Source of the DNA: Cacajao melanocephalus
Taxonomy: Eukaryota > Chordata > Mammalia > Primates > Pitheciidae
Assembly (NCBI GenBank): GCA_963573385.1
Contig: CAUYLG010048122.1
Location: 1 to 64,000 of the forward strand
Length of the DNA: 64,000 nucleotides
Direction of reading: 5' to 3'
Both the position numbers and the translations under genes were made by a program. The notes beneath the pieces were generated by a model. The model saw only the letters and a list, made by a program, of their open reading frames with translations. It did no database searches and was not told where the DNA came from. How positions within the stretch are numbered: position 1 is the first letter of the stretch; each line of letters opens with the position of its first letter. Positions 15,201 through 27,112 of the stretch are shown here, piece by piece.

Positions 15201-18085
15201 CAAATTTATTTCACTTCCCCGAAAGATAAATTTTATATTTCTCCTTTCTGACACTGTTATCTTACTTCTTTTTATTTTTTTTCTAGGAGAATACATTCCC
15301 TGGGAAGCCATATTTACTGTCTTTGGTAAATGTAATTCTCAGACCGTAGTTTTAACAAAAGATTTATGAAATATCAGAGTCAAAACACGTAATACCTAGA
15401 ATGAGCAAGGATACAATCCTGCTACACACACCCTTGTAAACATATATCTGAAGGAGTTACATTCACTCGTGGTCATGACATATTTAGAATGTCCATTAAA
15501 TAGAGAAAATTGATCAGGTTGATTAATCAGATCAAAATTAGATATTTTATAGAGAAATTTGGGATGTTTAGCCTACAGAAATGTGAACTAGGGGGGAATG
15601 ATGATGGTTTTCTTCAGGTATTTAAATAAAAGAGTTATTAGACCTCACCAATTTATCACCAGTTTGGGAAACCTACTGGCACAGCTCAGTTTTCCGAAGG
15701 TAGAGAATTTGCCACTACTAAGACTATACAAGCTAAACATGTCCTAGGCACACAGGGATTTTTTTCATTCTGAGATGCTTTGACTCTATTCCTCTTTTTG
15801 CTTTTTACTTAAAGAGCTTCCACATCTGATTCTGAAACTCTGACTCTAAGTTAATGGGAGTCTGACTCTGAGTTGTATGGAACCTACATCATACAAAATA
15901 ATTTCAAGCTAAAAGTTAATCATCTATAAGGATAAAGTCTTTAAGTATGTATCTTATTTGTAATGATATTTAAAAACATAGTAGTGCTGTCCTCAGATAT
16001 TTAAGAGTACCAGGAAATGTATGCAGAATGAAATTAATTAAATTTTAAGTTTAAAATAGTGGTACTAGAAATTTAAAAAGCCAACAGAGCAAACAAGTCC
16101 TCTTAACTCGAAGTGAGGGCAGAAAATAGGCTTCAGGAAAAATAAAAAGATTTTATTTTCATTAACTTTTATTAAGCTCATGTTATAGATTTAATAGAGA
16201 AGGGAAAGACAACAGAAAGAATGGATGAGTGGTAGAGGCAGTTTTGAATTCATCTATCAATGAGAACAGAGTGTCTCCATCATTACAAGAAGCACCCTGT
16301 CTGGGCAGATGCTGCCTTCACTTTTGGGCGTTAGAACAAGCCACGCCAGTGGCTAGACTACAGCTTCTGCGAGCCTGCACATCTTTTAAGAAGCAGCCCC
16401 ATGGTTAAAGGCATTTGATTTTCTTTTTAACAAATGAAAGTTCTTTTTAAGATAAATTATGTGCAATTTTTAAAATGTGTCTGTTGCCATATGCTAGACG
16501 CTATATATCTAGGAATATGTATTTGCATATCTATATGATCCCACTTAAAAAAAAAAGTGTATAGAGATTTCACACTGATGGTTACCAAAAATTTATTTTT
16601 CTGTAGAATTTGGGGAATCCATTCTCAGACATTTCTTGGAAGGATGTATTCAAAGGTAATTTTAAATATTAAGTGATGTTTTTTCAAACTAAATGTGATA
16701 AAATTCAAAGTACATTCAAATTAATTATAATAAAAATTCCCTCTAGCAAAAGAAGAACAACATAGATTAAAAGGTATCCATGAAGGCTTGATCATTAAGA
16801 TTAAAGCCAAGCTGAAAATAAGGCTATTTGAACAATAACATTAAAAAAGTTTTTAATGCATCTATAAAAATCCAGATAAGCTTTTAAGTATCTTCTTTTA
16901 AAGATATAACAAACAGTAGATGAATTAATGGGCAGAAAATGAACTAATATTCTGTTGTTAGCTTAGACGGATTTTTCAAAGAGATATACATTATTTTTAA
17001 AAGGATATTGTCCAGAAATTAATATTTAAGAATTATAGTAGATTGATTAAGTTCCGTTCCACTTTTGGAGCAATGGTGGCATGGCTAAGCATGCTATTGA
17101 CCAAAGCAGAATGAATCATTTGTGAGGGTTTCCATGGAGCCAACCTAAGTATCAACATGTTTCATTTAACAAATCTCAAGGCAGAAAAACACCAATGATT
17201 TAAAAAACACAAATAATATCTTCAAGTCCATTGTTATTCACAGTCAGAAAAGATCAACACTAAATGGTGAAATTCTGGGTCTGTGAAAGGGGTAGGGAGA
17301 ACAGGAGAAATTTGGAAACTTGGCGGAAATAATTCTTAAATTCTGCCAGGAGAAACATAAATCTCCACTGTTAACTCTCTTTTTTGATTTAGCACTTTGA
17401 GGCTCCTGCACTAAACTGTGCAGCTTATGAAAAATATAAAGTAGGCAGACGCTTCTGACATATAATTTGAGAAAAGCAAGCCCTCTTGTCTACCCAAAAA
17501 TATCTCTACAGCTAGTCTCAGATTTTGCACCCCATAATTAGATGCACATTCTTTCTTCATTGTGAAAAGCTTTTGTGTTCCGTTGTCTTCTGCAAGTGGA
17601 AAATACTCCTGGGAAGAGTAAATCTATCAGTTAACATGTTAAAGAGAAGTAGTTACTAAATAAGGGAGTGAGAGGTCTGAAACCACAGCAGAGGAAAAGC
17701 ACTAAGCAAGGTACACCTGAGAAAAACGTCAAACACTTCTCAGTTGTTCCTATGGCTTTGTAAATTTATATGCATGACATTGTCGGTAATAATAAGTAAT
17801 ACTATTTTAATACAGTCTATGTGACAATGTGTCACTCCCCTTACTTGGGAAGCAGATTTGAAATGAACAGTCAAAATGCTCTCAAATACTCCAAAAAGCA
17901 TATCTTTTTTCATTTCTATAGACTTGAACACAAATTAGTTCATGAGTACCTACGTCTGCTAATTGAGGAAGAACATCAACTTGCCCAAAGTAATTCCAGA
18001 CACTTCTGATTTTAAAAGAAGTAAATTTAGAATATAATCTCAGTCAGTGCAAACTTTCATCTTCCTCTTTGATCTCATCTTTTTT
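12298..18085. other. Long low-repeat intronic stretch
   Basis: Nearly 5.8 kb with no Alu and no clear L1. A purine-rich tract lies at about 12700-12775. Two related ~90-bp segments sit at 13586-13681 and 17991-18086. About 15540-15730 may be a very old LINE remnant. No exon-like frame with splice sites was found. It is a candidate place for regulatory elements, but I cannot show any from one sequence. Confidence 0.6.
13586..13681 (+). repeat. Copy 1 of a dispersed ~90-bp repeat
   Basis: 'tccagatacttctgagcttaaa' through 'gaatttaatctcagtcagtac' to a C/T-rich end matches copy 2 at 17991-18086 at roughly 80% by eye, in the same orientation. I do not recognise the family. Confidence 0.6.
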
Positions 18086-18086
18086 T
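17991..18086 (+). repeat. Copy 2 of a dispersed ~90-bp repeat
   Basis: 'tccagacacttctgattttaaa' through 'gaatataatctcagtcagtgc' to 'tgatctcatctttt' parallels copy 1 4.4 kb upstream. The sequences outside the pair do not match obviously. Confidence 0.6.
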
Positions 18087-19345
18087 TTTGGTTTTTTTTT
18101 TTTTTTGAAGGGAGGGGAGCTAAAGCTTATATTTTTTGGAGATTACTCTTTAGGTTTTATTTCATTTTTAACTGAAAATAACAGTTGCATATATTTACGG
18201 GGTACAATGTGATGTTTTGATACATGTATACATTGTGGAATGATCAAATCATGCCAATATTAACATAACCATTAACCTCAAATGTTTATTGTTTCTTTTC
18301 GGTGAGAACATTTAAAATGCCATTCTCTCAGCTATTTTGAAATATACAATATTAGTATTAAACTATAGTCACCATGCTGTATAATAGATCACCAGAACAT
18401 GTTCCTCCTAAATGAAACTTTGTATCCTTTGACCACCATCTCTCCTTTCCCCATTTACCTGGCTCCCTTGGCCTCTGCTAACCACCATTCTACTCTCCGT
18501 TTCTATGAGTTCAACTTCTTTAGATTCTGCACATAAAGAAGATCACGTCTCTCTGTGCCTGGCTTATTTCATTTAGCATAATGCCTGTGAAGTCTATCTA
18601 TGCTATCACAAATGACAAAATTTTCTGCTTTGTAAAGACTAAATAGAACTCCATTATGTATAGAGATCCTATTTTTAAAATCCGTTCATCTGTTGATGGA
18701 CACTTCGATGGTTTTAAAATCTTGACTGTTGTAAATAGTGCTACAATGAACATAGGAGTGCAGATATCTCTTTGACATACTGACTTCAGTTCCTCTGGAT
18801 ATATACCCAGAAGTAGAATTGCTGGATCATATGGTAGTTCATTCATAGTTTTTGGGGAATCTCCATACTGTTTTCCAAAATGGCTATGCTAATTTACATT
18901 CTCACCAACAGACTGCCAGGCCTCCCTTTTCTTCACATCCTTGCCAACAGTCATCTTTTGTCTTTTTTATAATAGCCGTTCTAACAGGTATGAAGTGATA
19001 TTGTGGTTTTAATTTGCATTTCTCTGATAATTCAAGATGTGGAACATTTTTTCATAATCTGTTGGCCATTTTTGTGTCTTGTTTTCGGAAACATCTGTTT
19101 AAATCTTTGTCCATTTTTAATAGAACTATTTGTTGTTATTGAGTAGTTTGAGTTCCTGATACATTTTGGATATTAGCCCCTCCTTAATGTATGACTTGTA
19201 AATGTTTTCTCCCAATCTGTGGATTTGCTGTGCGGAAGCTTTTGATGCAATCCCATGCGTCTATTTTTGCTTTGATTGTGCTTTCAGGGTCATATCCAAG
19301 AAATTTTTGCCCATATCAGTGTCATGGTGTTTTGCCCTGGAAGCA
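18087..19345 (-). mobile_element. L1 3' end, antisense, 5'-truncated
   Basis: A T-rich start (complement of the tail) is followed by antisense 3' UTR of L1MA/MB character ('cggggtacaatgtgatgttttgatacatg', 'ccaccattctactctc'). The ORF2 C-terminal region follows as far as about 19345. All reading frames are interrupted; the open frame at 18598-18846 on the - strand is a fragment of ORF2. Confidence 0.85.
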
Positions 19346-20279
19346 CTCTAAAAAATGAATACAACTATTACAAATGCAAAATAAGATACAAGGTTCTTAT
19401 TGAAAATGGCTCATGCAAGTGAGGGTCAATCTGCCCCTGATCAACAACTGTGGAAAATGTAGAGATACATCTATTAAGGCTCTAGGAGATTTAGGGGAAA
19501 ATGACATGCTTTTGGAAGTTTGGTGCTAGCTTCCGTCTCCATAGTGTCTACATTTTGAAAGCTCCAAAGGACAAGACTGAGATTGGACTTGTTTCCAGGA
19601 TGCTCTGAAGAGGGTAGTTTGTTTCAGTACCAGTAACCCCAAAATATCTCTTCAGGAGGAATTTTGATAAGTTCAAGGCCCATGTCCCAAAAGATTTCCA
19701 TGCTGATGAGCATAGGACCACAATTCCTTGTTCACAGTCAGGGTATATCCTGATTCACACAGTCCTTACCTATTCCACTGTAAGTACCTCTAGTCACCTT
19801 ACTTCTTTTAGGTCATCTAAAAGGACATGCTAGGGTCTTTTGCAAAGTGTTTTGGTTCAAACTGAATGAAAGCCTGCCTCTATGAACAGGATTCTTGGAT
19901 GCCACCTAAGGTTCTTCACACTGATTTCCAGAATTTATTGACATCCCCTAGACTTCTATTGCTTCCATATGGCATAATCAGGAACTATTTTACCTGTGGC
20001 TTATAAGATCAGATAAGCATCTCGGTCTTCATAAGTCAATCTAAAGCTTTAAGCAGAATGGAACTTTCTCTTGCCGAAACCAGATCCCTTATCGCTCATA
20101 TCCACTTTATCCATCCCTGGATAGAAGCTCCTATTACTGAAGCTCCTATTACTGGTTTTATACATATATTTTTTTCTTTATTTCAAATATACTAGTGACA
20201 AATGAGCAAAATTCTGTGTTTTCAACATCATCTTTGATAATGGCCTTGTTAAGTTCTAAGTTTGATAATTTGGTTTCAT
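19346..20279. other. Intronic sequence, no feature recognised
   Basis: Unique-looking, with no exon, RNA gene or clear repeat. A small direct repeat ('gctcctattactgaagctcctattact') sits near 20127-20155. Confidence 0.6.
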
Positions 20280-20450
20280 CTCTCTGCTTCATCTCTTACT
20301 ATGTGACCTTGGGTGAGTTACTTAACCTATCTGTGCTACAATTTCCTAATCTAAATAAAGACACTATTAACATACATATTTTATAGAATTGTAATGATTA
20401 AGTGACATAATACATAAAATGCTGTTAGCTGCTCTGATACATATAGGAGC
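20280..20450 (+). mobile_element. MIR
   Basis: The core 'tatgtgaccttgggtgagttacttaacctatctgtg' and the following 'tagaattgtaatgattaagtgacataatacataaaatgctg' follow the MIR consensus. Confidence 0.85.
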
Positions 20451-20527
20451 CAATAATAAGTGCAATGACAATAATGATGATAATTATGTCACTCCAGAGT
20501 TTTGTGACTGACTCCTTATTGGAGCAC

Positions 20528-20990
20528 ATATTACCTATTTATTGCTGTGGAACAGTTTACCCCAAATTTTAGTGGCTTAAAACAATACACATTTATATCT
20601 CACAATTTCTGTGTGCCAAGAACTGGAGAGTGGCTTAGTTGGGTGTCTGGCTCAAGGTCTTTCATGAGATTTCAGTTGAGTTGTTGGCCATGCCTTCAGT
20701 CAGCTGAAGGCTTGGCTGGCACTGAGGGATCTGCCTCCAAGAGGGCTCATTCATATGCTGTTAGCTGGAGGCCTCAGTTTCCCACTATGTGGTTCTCTCT
20801 TCATTGGGCTGCTTGAATGCCCTCAAAATTTGGCCATTAGCTTCCTCCAGAGCAAGCAACTCAAGAAAGATAGCAAAGAAGAAACTGTAATACCTTTATG
20901 ACCTAGTCGCACACCATCCTTTCTGCCATATTCTATTTATTGGAGGCAAGTCTTTAATTTCTGCCAACATTCAAGATGAGGGGAATTAGT
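20528..20990 (-). mobile_element. Probable MLT1-type MaLR LTR, antisense
   Basis: 'attgctgtggaacagtttaccccaaattttagtggcttaaaacaa' followed by 'tctcacaatttctgtgtgcc', 'ctcaaggtctttcatgag' and 'cttcctccagagcaagcaac' has the same layout as the element at 3038-3470. Subfamily and far end are uncertain. Confidence 0.5.
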
Positions 20991-21504
20991 CTCTACATTC
21001 TTTTAGAAGGACTGTCAGATAATTGGGTGACTACAGTTTTAAACCATTACTGTCCTCATGGGCTGGTTAGTCTTTTTCTGAAACTAATTATGGCCTTTAT
21101 TATCTTTAACCCCAGTTATATGTAAAGTGAAATTTAAAACAAATGTTAGCTTGCCAAGTCCTGTTAATTTTTTATTATTTTTAACTCCGATTTACGTGTA
21201 TTCTCTGAAACTTTCTTCCTCTAGTACTTCCTACCTCACCTCCTCTTTGATTTTCTCAGTTTTGGTGGTGAATGTAAGAGATTGTGTTTACCCAGAAGAT
21301 GTTCAATGACTAGGTTTTACTTAAAAAATATGGGAATGGGAGGTTTATCTTTGCTACACCCCTGTTTTTTTACCACATTCCACTGAGAAGGGAAGCTGAA
21401 AAGCTTTGAATTTGCTGTTTTTCAAGAAAGCAACTAAGCAACCACTAGGATATAACAATATGTATTGTAATTGTCAGTTTACATGGCTATCTTTGCATTA
21501 AAGC
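20991..21504. other. Intronic sequence, no feature recognised
   Basis: AT-rich, with no exon or clear repeat seen. Confidence 0.55.
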
Positions 21505-21757
21505 AGCAGCACAGCATGGTGGCCAGGGGTACTCTAGTGTTAGTGTGGATTCAAAGCCTGATTTCATCGCCCACTTCTTGGCTGCGTACCCTTGGGCGAC
21601 TTATTTAACCTATCTTAGTTTCCTGTCTGAAAAATGGTGAAAGAGTCTTAACAATTGTCTTAGGTACTTTTATTAAAGTTACATGAAAATTAATTGACAT
21701 ATCTGTAAAGCATTGAGAATAGAGTCTGACATCTAATAAACAATAAATATATGTTGT
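21505..21757 (+). mobile_element. MIR, nearly full length
   Basis: Runs from 'ggattcaaagcctgatttc' through 'gcgtacccttgggcgacttatttaacc' to 'gacatctaataaacaataaata', covering most of the MIR consensus. Confidence 0.88.
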
Positions 21758-21802
21758 TTGTTATTTTATGAACAAACTGAAAACTCACTGAAATGCATCA
21801 TA

Positions 21803-22120
21803 GTTTTTTGTTTTGTTTTGTTTTGTTTTTGTTTTTGTGACACAGGGTTTCCCTCTGTTGTCCAGGCTGGAGTACAGTGGCAGGATCTCAGCTCACTGCA
21901 AACTCGACCTCTCAGGTTCAACCAATTCTCATACCTCTCAGCCTCCTAAGTAGCTGGGATCACAGACATGAGCCACCATGCCTGGCTAATTTTTTTTTTT
22001 TTTAAGATGAGGTCTCACTATGTTGCCTAGGCTGGTCTTGAACTCCTGGGCTCAAGGGATCCTCCTGCCTCAGCCTCCCAAAGCGCTCAGATTACAGCAT
22101 GAACCACTACATCCAGCCTT
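21803..22120 (-). mobile_element. Alu, antisense, full dimer (J-like)
   Basis: The tail complement is a (GTTTT)n run at 21805-21838. Both arms and a T-rich linker at 21991-22002 are present. Divergence suggests an old copy. Confidence 0.92.
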
Positions 22121-23271
22121 GAAATGAATCATGTTTATCTTTATCTTTCCAACCTCTCTCTTCCCCTTTGCCTATCTTCACACAGATAGCACATGACAGA
22201 TTAATCTCATCCATCTCGGAAGATTAGGAGATCTGGCCAGGACATAATGGTCAGACATAATGGGACTTGAGAGTCTAGATGAGATGAGGTAGTAAAATAT
22301 GTATAATTGGTGGAGTGTAGCCTGACTTACCTCCATAGGGAAAGGAGAGAGACAGGGAGTCGGGAGACCTGGTACAAACTCCAAATCCAAAGTATAAGAG
22401 CAGGAGCATAAATGAGAAATAAGGTCAAGAACCAGCACACACAAGAAATGGCATGAAATATAAACTCATAATCTCAGGCTTAAGAGTGAGCTTTATGTCA
22501 GAAATCAAGATGGGCCCAAATGTCTGTCAATAAACACATAGGGATCAAGCGATGGACACCAAAGACAAACATTGACATGCACCAGATGATCAATGCATAA
22601 CAGGTTTCTACTTACTATTACTTCCTTTACAGGAAAATAACAATTTTATTGTTGGAAAGAACTCTAAGTTGAGGGGGGGGAAATCCTATAATTTATTAAT
22701 ACATATACTTTTAAAATAGTAAATCTGTTTATTCTTTCCTGTTTCATTCATTAGATCCCCTCAGCAGAGTGTGTTTAAGACCAAAAAATGTAACTGATTC
22801 ATTGAGCACCTACATTAATGCTAATTATATTAGGGTAAGTAAATAAGTACAAATTTCTTTCTGGTGACTTGCTATTTGGAATTGTTGGTTTTATTTTGTT
22901 TTTCCTAGAGTAGATTAAGTTTGGTTAACTTGATTACCAGCAAGATTTTGTTTTGTTTTTTATGTTAGTCGTAATCAACATGGATAATGGGTCCTTTATG
23001 ATGACTTTCCTTATACTGTTAGTCTCTGCAACAGTGCTCTATCTGGGCATTCTGTTGGGGACTGGGCATTACAACCTTCAATACCATATGGTGTCCTTAA
23101 CTTGCTACCAAAATAAAATAGCCATGGAAATTGTTGTGCTAGAATCAATGAAGCTGTAATCAGTGTTGCTTTTGTACTAGCACAATTATTTTGTTGAAGA
23201 TCTTTCACCTAAACTTTCACTGCAAGGCACGAAATTAAAAACCAATAATTTTGTCTCTCTACTCCATCTAG
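22121..23271. other. Intron immediately upstream of exon A
   Basis: No repeat of note apart from an eight-base G run near 22672-22679. The polypyrimidine tract and AG at 23253-23271 belong to the acceptor of exon A. The + frame at 22953-23159 has no recognisable domain or splice context. Confidence 0.6.
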
Positions 23272-23409
23272 GGCTACAGTGGCAAGGAGAAAGCATTCAT
23301 TGCCACGCAGGGCCCCATGATCAACACCGTGGATGATTTCTGGCAGATGGTTTGGCAGGAAGACAGCCCTGTGATTGTTATGATCACAAAACTCAAAGAA
23401 AAAAACGAG
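23272..23409 (+). CDS. PTPRR: PTPRR exon A (probably exon 10): phosphatase-domain segment with TQGP and FWQMVWQE
   Basis: 138 bases, 46 codons, phase 0 at both ends; the peptide starts [15 protein letters not shown] and ends ITKLKEKNE. Acceptor is 'ctccatctag|ggc' and donor 'gag|gtatga'. It holds two conserved tyrosine-phosphatase motifs: IATQGP, and [10 protein letters not shown] in the helix that packs on the catalytic core. PTPRR is a membrane or cytosolic phosphatase of neural tissues that binds ERK-family MAP kinases through a kinase-interaction motif upstream of this domain and dephosphorylates their activation-loop tyrosine. The choice of PTPRR over PTPN5 and PTPN7 rests on the specific residues (for example SGKEKAF and [17 protein letters not shown]). 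Expected residues are about 454-499 of the 657-residue human protein (numbering from memory). Confidence 0.96.
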
Positions 23410-23699
23410 GTATGATCTTTAATCAAGTTGTGAATGTCATACATGTTCCGTTGCTATAGAAGTGACATTGTAAATTGCCATAGACTTAGATTTAAGATGG
23501 AAACTTTGAGACATTTAAAGGCTAAGTCACTTAATACATGTCAAATATTACTGCTCTTATGCTATGAATATCAACTTTCTTTCAGACAAGTCAATATACT
23601 TGGCATACGTATATCTAATTTGTACCCAAAAAAGAAATAAGGGGCCATGAATTATCACCCTAATTTATAGCAAGTAAACAAAAACTTATTTGCTCACAC

Positions 23700-24060
23700 C
23701 CCGAATCATTTTTGAGCACATACTATGTGACAGGTACTACTCTAGTCATTGGGGATATAATAGTAAACAAAACACACCAAGGTCCCTGCCGTTGGTAGAT
23801 TTTAACTTTCTAGAGGGAGAAGACAAAAAAAACACACTACATATAATAAACTTTTAAATACTATAATATATTAGAAGATACTAAATGCTATAGGAAAAAA
23901 AGTGGAGCAGGCTAAGGGAAATGGGTACACCAGGCAGTAAGGAGCGGGTCATGGGGAATTGCAGATTGTGGTGTTAAAGAGGGTGGGCAAGGTGATCCTC
24001 ATTAAGAAAGTGAGATTTGAGGGCAGGTACAGAAACCAATCAACTCTCTCAATATCTTCA
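23700..24060 (+). mobile_element. L2 LINE relic
   Basis: 'gagcacatactatgtgacaggtactactctagtcattggggatata' and the following 'caaggtccctgcc' and 'gtgagatttgag' segments match the L2 3' pattern. Confidence 0.8.
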
Positions 24061-24105
24061 TAGTAAGAAATCCAAGAAAGATAGAATTTGATTTCATTTC
24101 CATAC

Positions 24106-24435
24106 TAGTAGCCTTTTCTTTTTTTAATTTCTTTATAATACTTTAAGTTCTGGGGTACATGTGCAGAACCTGCAGGTTTGTTACATAGATATAGACGTGC
24201 CATGGTGGTTTGCTGCATCCATCACCCCCTCATCTACATTAAGTATTTCACCTAACGCTATCCCTCCCCTATTCCCCGACCCCCTGCTATCCCTCCCCTA
24301 GGCCCCCACACCCCTGACAGGCCCCGGTGTGTGATGCTCCCCTTCCTGTGTCCATGTGTTCTCATTGTTCAACACCCACTTCTGAGTGAGAACATGCGGT
24401 GTTTGGTTTTCTGTTCTTGTATAGCAGTCTTTTCT
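24106..24435 (-). mobile_element. Short primate L1 3' end, antisense, with target-site duplication
   Basis: About 300 bases of L1 3' UTR in antisense ('taagttctggggtacatgtgcagaacctgcaggtttgtt' to 'gcggtgtttggttttctgttcttg'). The flanks 24106-24119 (tagtagccttttct) and 24422-24435 (tagcagtcttttct) match in 13 of 14 positions, consistent with target-site duplications of an extremely 5'-truncated insertion. Confidence 0.9.
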
Positions 24436-25080
24436 AAGGATTTAGCTTGCAGAATACTCATTCTGTATTTTGCATTATAAAAATACGATTGTGATATTCC
24501 TGAGGGCTGATTTCTGTGGTACTGCTTACATTTTAGGACAACTTACTGCGATAATTTAGTGTCTCATTTTCATCAGCATTTTTGTGTTCACCATGACAGT
24601 AAGAATTTAAGAAAACTGAGCACTCCTTTATACACCTTTAGTGATTATAAGCCTTGAGTACAGCATAATCCTGCTGCTAATGGACGTCATTGAGGCTCAC
24701 AGAACAGCAGTTTATATATGTTTCAAAGTTTGTTATTTTCTTCTATTTTTGCTACAATAGAAGAAACGTTTTTTTCCTGAAATTTATTCTGGAAAAGTAG
24801 TATATTTTTGGCCAATAGATAAAGTTATATACTCAGTTCACTACATGACTTACTAACTAAACACACTTCTATGAATCTGACATGAAAGCCTGAGGTGGCA
24901 TTATAAAAACAACCCCTAATATTCTCAGCTGTTTTCCACACAGTGTCAATCTGTCAACATATTAAGCCACTGACAGTTCCCTCACAATTGTTTAATATAC
25001 ATGACGTTTTTATGATAGAAAAGATTTTTCAAGTTTAAAAGGTACATTATCTGCATGTATACATTTGTGCATTCCTACTA
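24436..25080. other. Intronic sequence, no feature recognised
   Basis: AT-rich unique-looking intron with no exon, RNA gene or clear repeat. Confidence 0.55.
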
Positions 25081-26802
25081 AGAACTTATATAATATGGCA
25101 GACTAGATCACCTGAAAAACCTCCCACTACAAAACCAGTTATACTGTGCAGAATATGAAACATCATGCAAAGCAGAGCTTTAAAAGTAAAGGAAATCCCA
25201 GGGGTTAATAAAAAGAGACTAAAAGGCATAAAACCAGAAAATTAAAAATATTGTAATGGTAAGATGAGAACTAGAGACAAAGCTGATCTTGCTGGAGCCA
25301 GGTGTGGGAACTGAGACCTTACATAAAGTGAGCACCTTCAACGGCAATACCTTCAGTAAAAAAGTAAACCACAAAAATAAATCTGCCTACTAAAGTAGGA
25401 TGATGCTGAGAAATTCATCTGTCTAAGTCTGGCCTTCTTACGGCATAAACAAAAAGGCTTTCTTGAGTATTTAAAGCTAAGAAACCCCAGAATTCAAAAA
25501 TCAAGAAACACCAAGTGTTACTTTTTACATTAACATAAAAAGTAATACAAGGTTGGTAACGTCCTATGATACTTTACAGAAACAAAGGCAAAAACTTTCT
25601 GATGCACATATTCTCGGCATATGCCTCACAGATTTCCATAGAAAAGCCCTGCCAGGGCAAAGCGAGAGAGCTGACTAGAGAAGCCGAATGCTCATGCTTC
25701 CCACCAAAAAGGGCCACAGCAACAGATAAGAAAGTACGTTTGGACTGGAGTGCTTGAGGGAGCACACTGGAATACAGCAGGGGAGAGGTAAAAAACCTGT
25801 GGGACAAGGAGACCTTTAGGGCGGGTCACATAGAGAAGATAATGAAACACCCTGCCTCTGCCACACTACCATCTTCCCAGCTGGGATTAGCTCAGAACAA
25901 GGAGATGCATCCCCAGTGGGGACTAGGCAAGCAAGAGGCCCCAACGGCCCCCATTAATGTTGCAGACACCTGCACCGTTTGTTGCTGAGAATCCTGCAGT
26001 TCCTACAGACCCTGAGTTCAGTTTGGGAAACTGCCCGACAGCCACATGGCTACACTGCCCCAGAGAAGGAGCCCATGTTGTATCCCCTTACTCCTGTGAC
26101 CCAAGTTGCAGCTATATGATGCCATTTTAAAACCAGAGCCACAAATAGAGTACCTCCTGTTCCAGGAGCCAGAAGCCACAGTCTCTTTTCATTCCTGAGG
26201 GTACACTGCCATTACACTACCTTCACTCTCACAGTAGTACACCATTCCCTTGCTGAGTGGCTATAGCTCCCCACCGCCTGGAAACAGGCTGCCTAGGAGG
26301 TGTTCCACCTTTCACATCCTAGTGACTGCAGCACCCTGAACCCTGTGTTTCAGAGCCTAGATCCAGTGCCCCATCCTTGGATCCCACAGAGCACCTTGCC
26401 TTCAAAAGGAACAGACAATCTTGCTCAGCAGAGAAATCAAGTCCAAACTGGCCTCATGCACAGTCAGCATGCTCACTAGCCAACAGCACCATTCCAAAGG
26501 GAGCCCCACCCAAACCAGTGGACCAGCCCCTGCATGCCCCCGGTACGCTCAACAGTTGGGTGCACTACCTCTAAGGATGCCCCAACCTGAGCTGGCAGAC
26601 CTGTCCACATATGCCACCAGTGAGCTCCCAGCTGGACATGGCCTTTTCGGGGGACTTTTGCCATGAGTTGGCAAGCCAGGCCCCATGCTTGCCAGCCAAG
26701 TGCACTGCCTCCAAAGGAGCCCTAACCCAAGCTGGCAGACTGGCTGCTGCATGCTCACCAGCCATGTATGCATCTCACAGTGGGTCCCCACATTAACCAG
26801 TG
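25081..26802 (+). mobile_element. Probable 5' region of an old L1, sense
   Basis: The region is less AT-rich than its surroundings, with phrases ('ccagctgggattagctcag', 'cacagtctcttttcattcctg', 'ctgagttcagtttgggaaactgcc') that resemble the long 5' ends of older L1 families. It is followed, after a younger L1 insertion, by text resembling old L1 internal sequence at 27113-29850. The last ~330 bases hold degenerate tandem repeats. Assignment is moderate; it could be another repeat. Confidence 0.45.
26470..26802 (+). repeat. Degenerate tandem repeat, ~95-bp units
   Basis: Phrases recur in order: 'gcac(t)...cctc(c/t)aaaggagccc', 'acccaa-c/gctggcagac', '-tgcatgc(c/t)cacca', 'accagtggac'. At least three partial units are visible. 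This explains the several overlapping open frames on both strands here, which are not genes. Confidence 0.6.
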
Positions 26803-27112
26803 GACAAAAGACTGCATGTTCTCACTCATAAGTGGGCGTTGAATAATGAGAACACAGGACACAGGGAGGAGAATATCACACACTGGGGCCTATTGAGGGC
26901 GGTGGGGCTAGAAGAGGGATAGCAGGGGGTGGGGATAGGAGAATGATAGCATTAGGAGAAATACCTAATGCAGATGATGGGCTGATGGATGCAGCAATCC
27001 ATCATGGCACATGTATACCTATGTAACAAACCTGCACGTTCTGCACATGTACCCCAGAACTTGAAGTATAATTTAAAAATAAATAAATTTTTTTAAAAAA
27101 GAAAATTAAAAA
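26803..27112 (+). mobile_element. Primate L1 3' end, sense, extremely 5'-truncated
   Basis: It starts at 'gactgcatgttctcactcataagtggg' and runs through the G-rich 3' UTR segment and 'caaacctgcacgttctgcacatgtacccc' to an A-rich tail. It interrupts the older element on either side. Confidence 0.9.

Noticed and set aside
22953..23159. Hydrophobic 68-codon frame just upstream of exon A
   Set aside because: It looks like a membrane segment but has no conserved motif. It ends in the intron before the acceptor and does not join exon A.
26377..26796. Cluster of overlapping open frames on both strands
   Set aside because: A less AT-rich tandem-repeat region gives few stops in all frames. No frame is consistently kept between repeat units.
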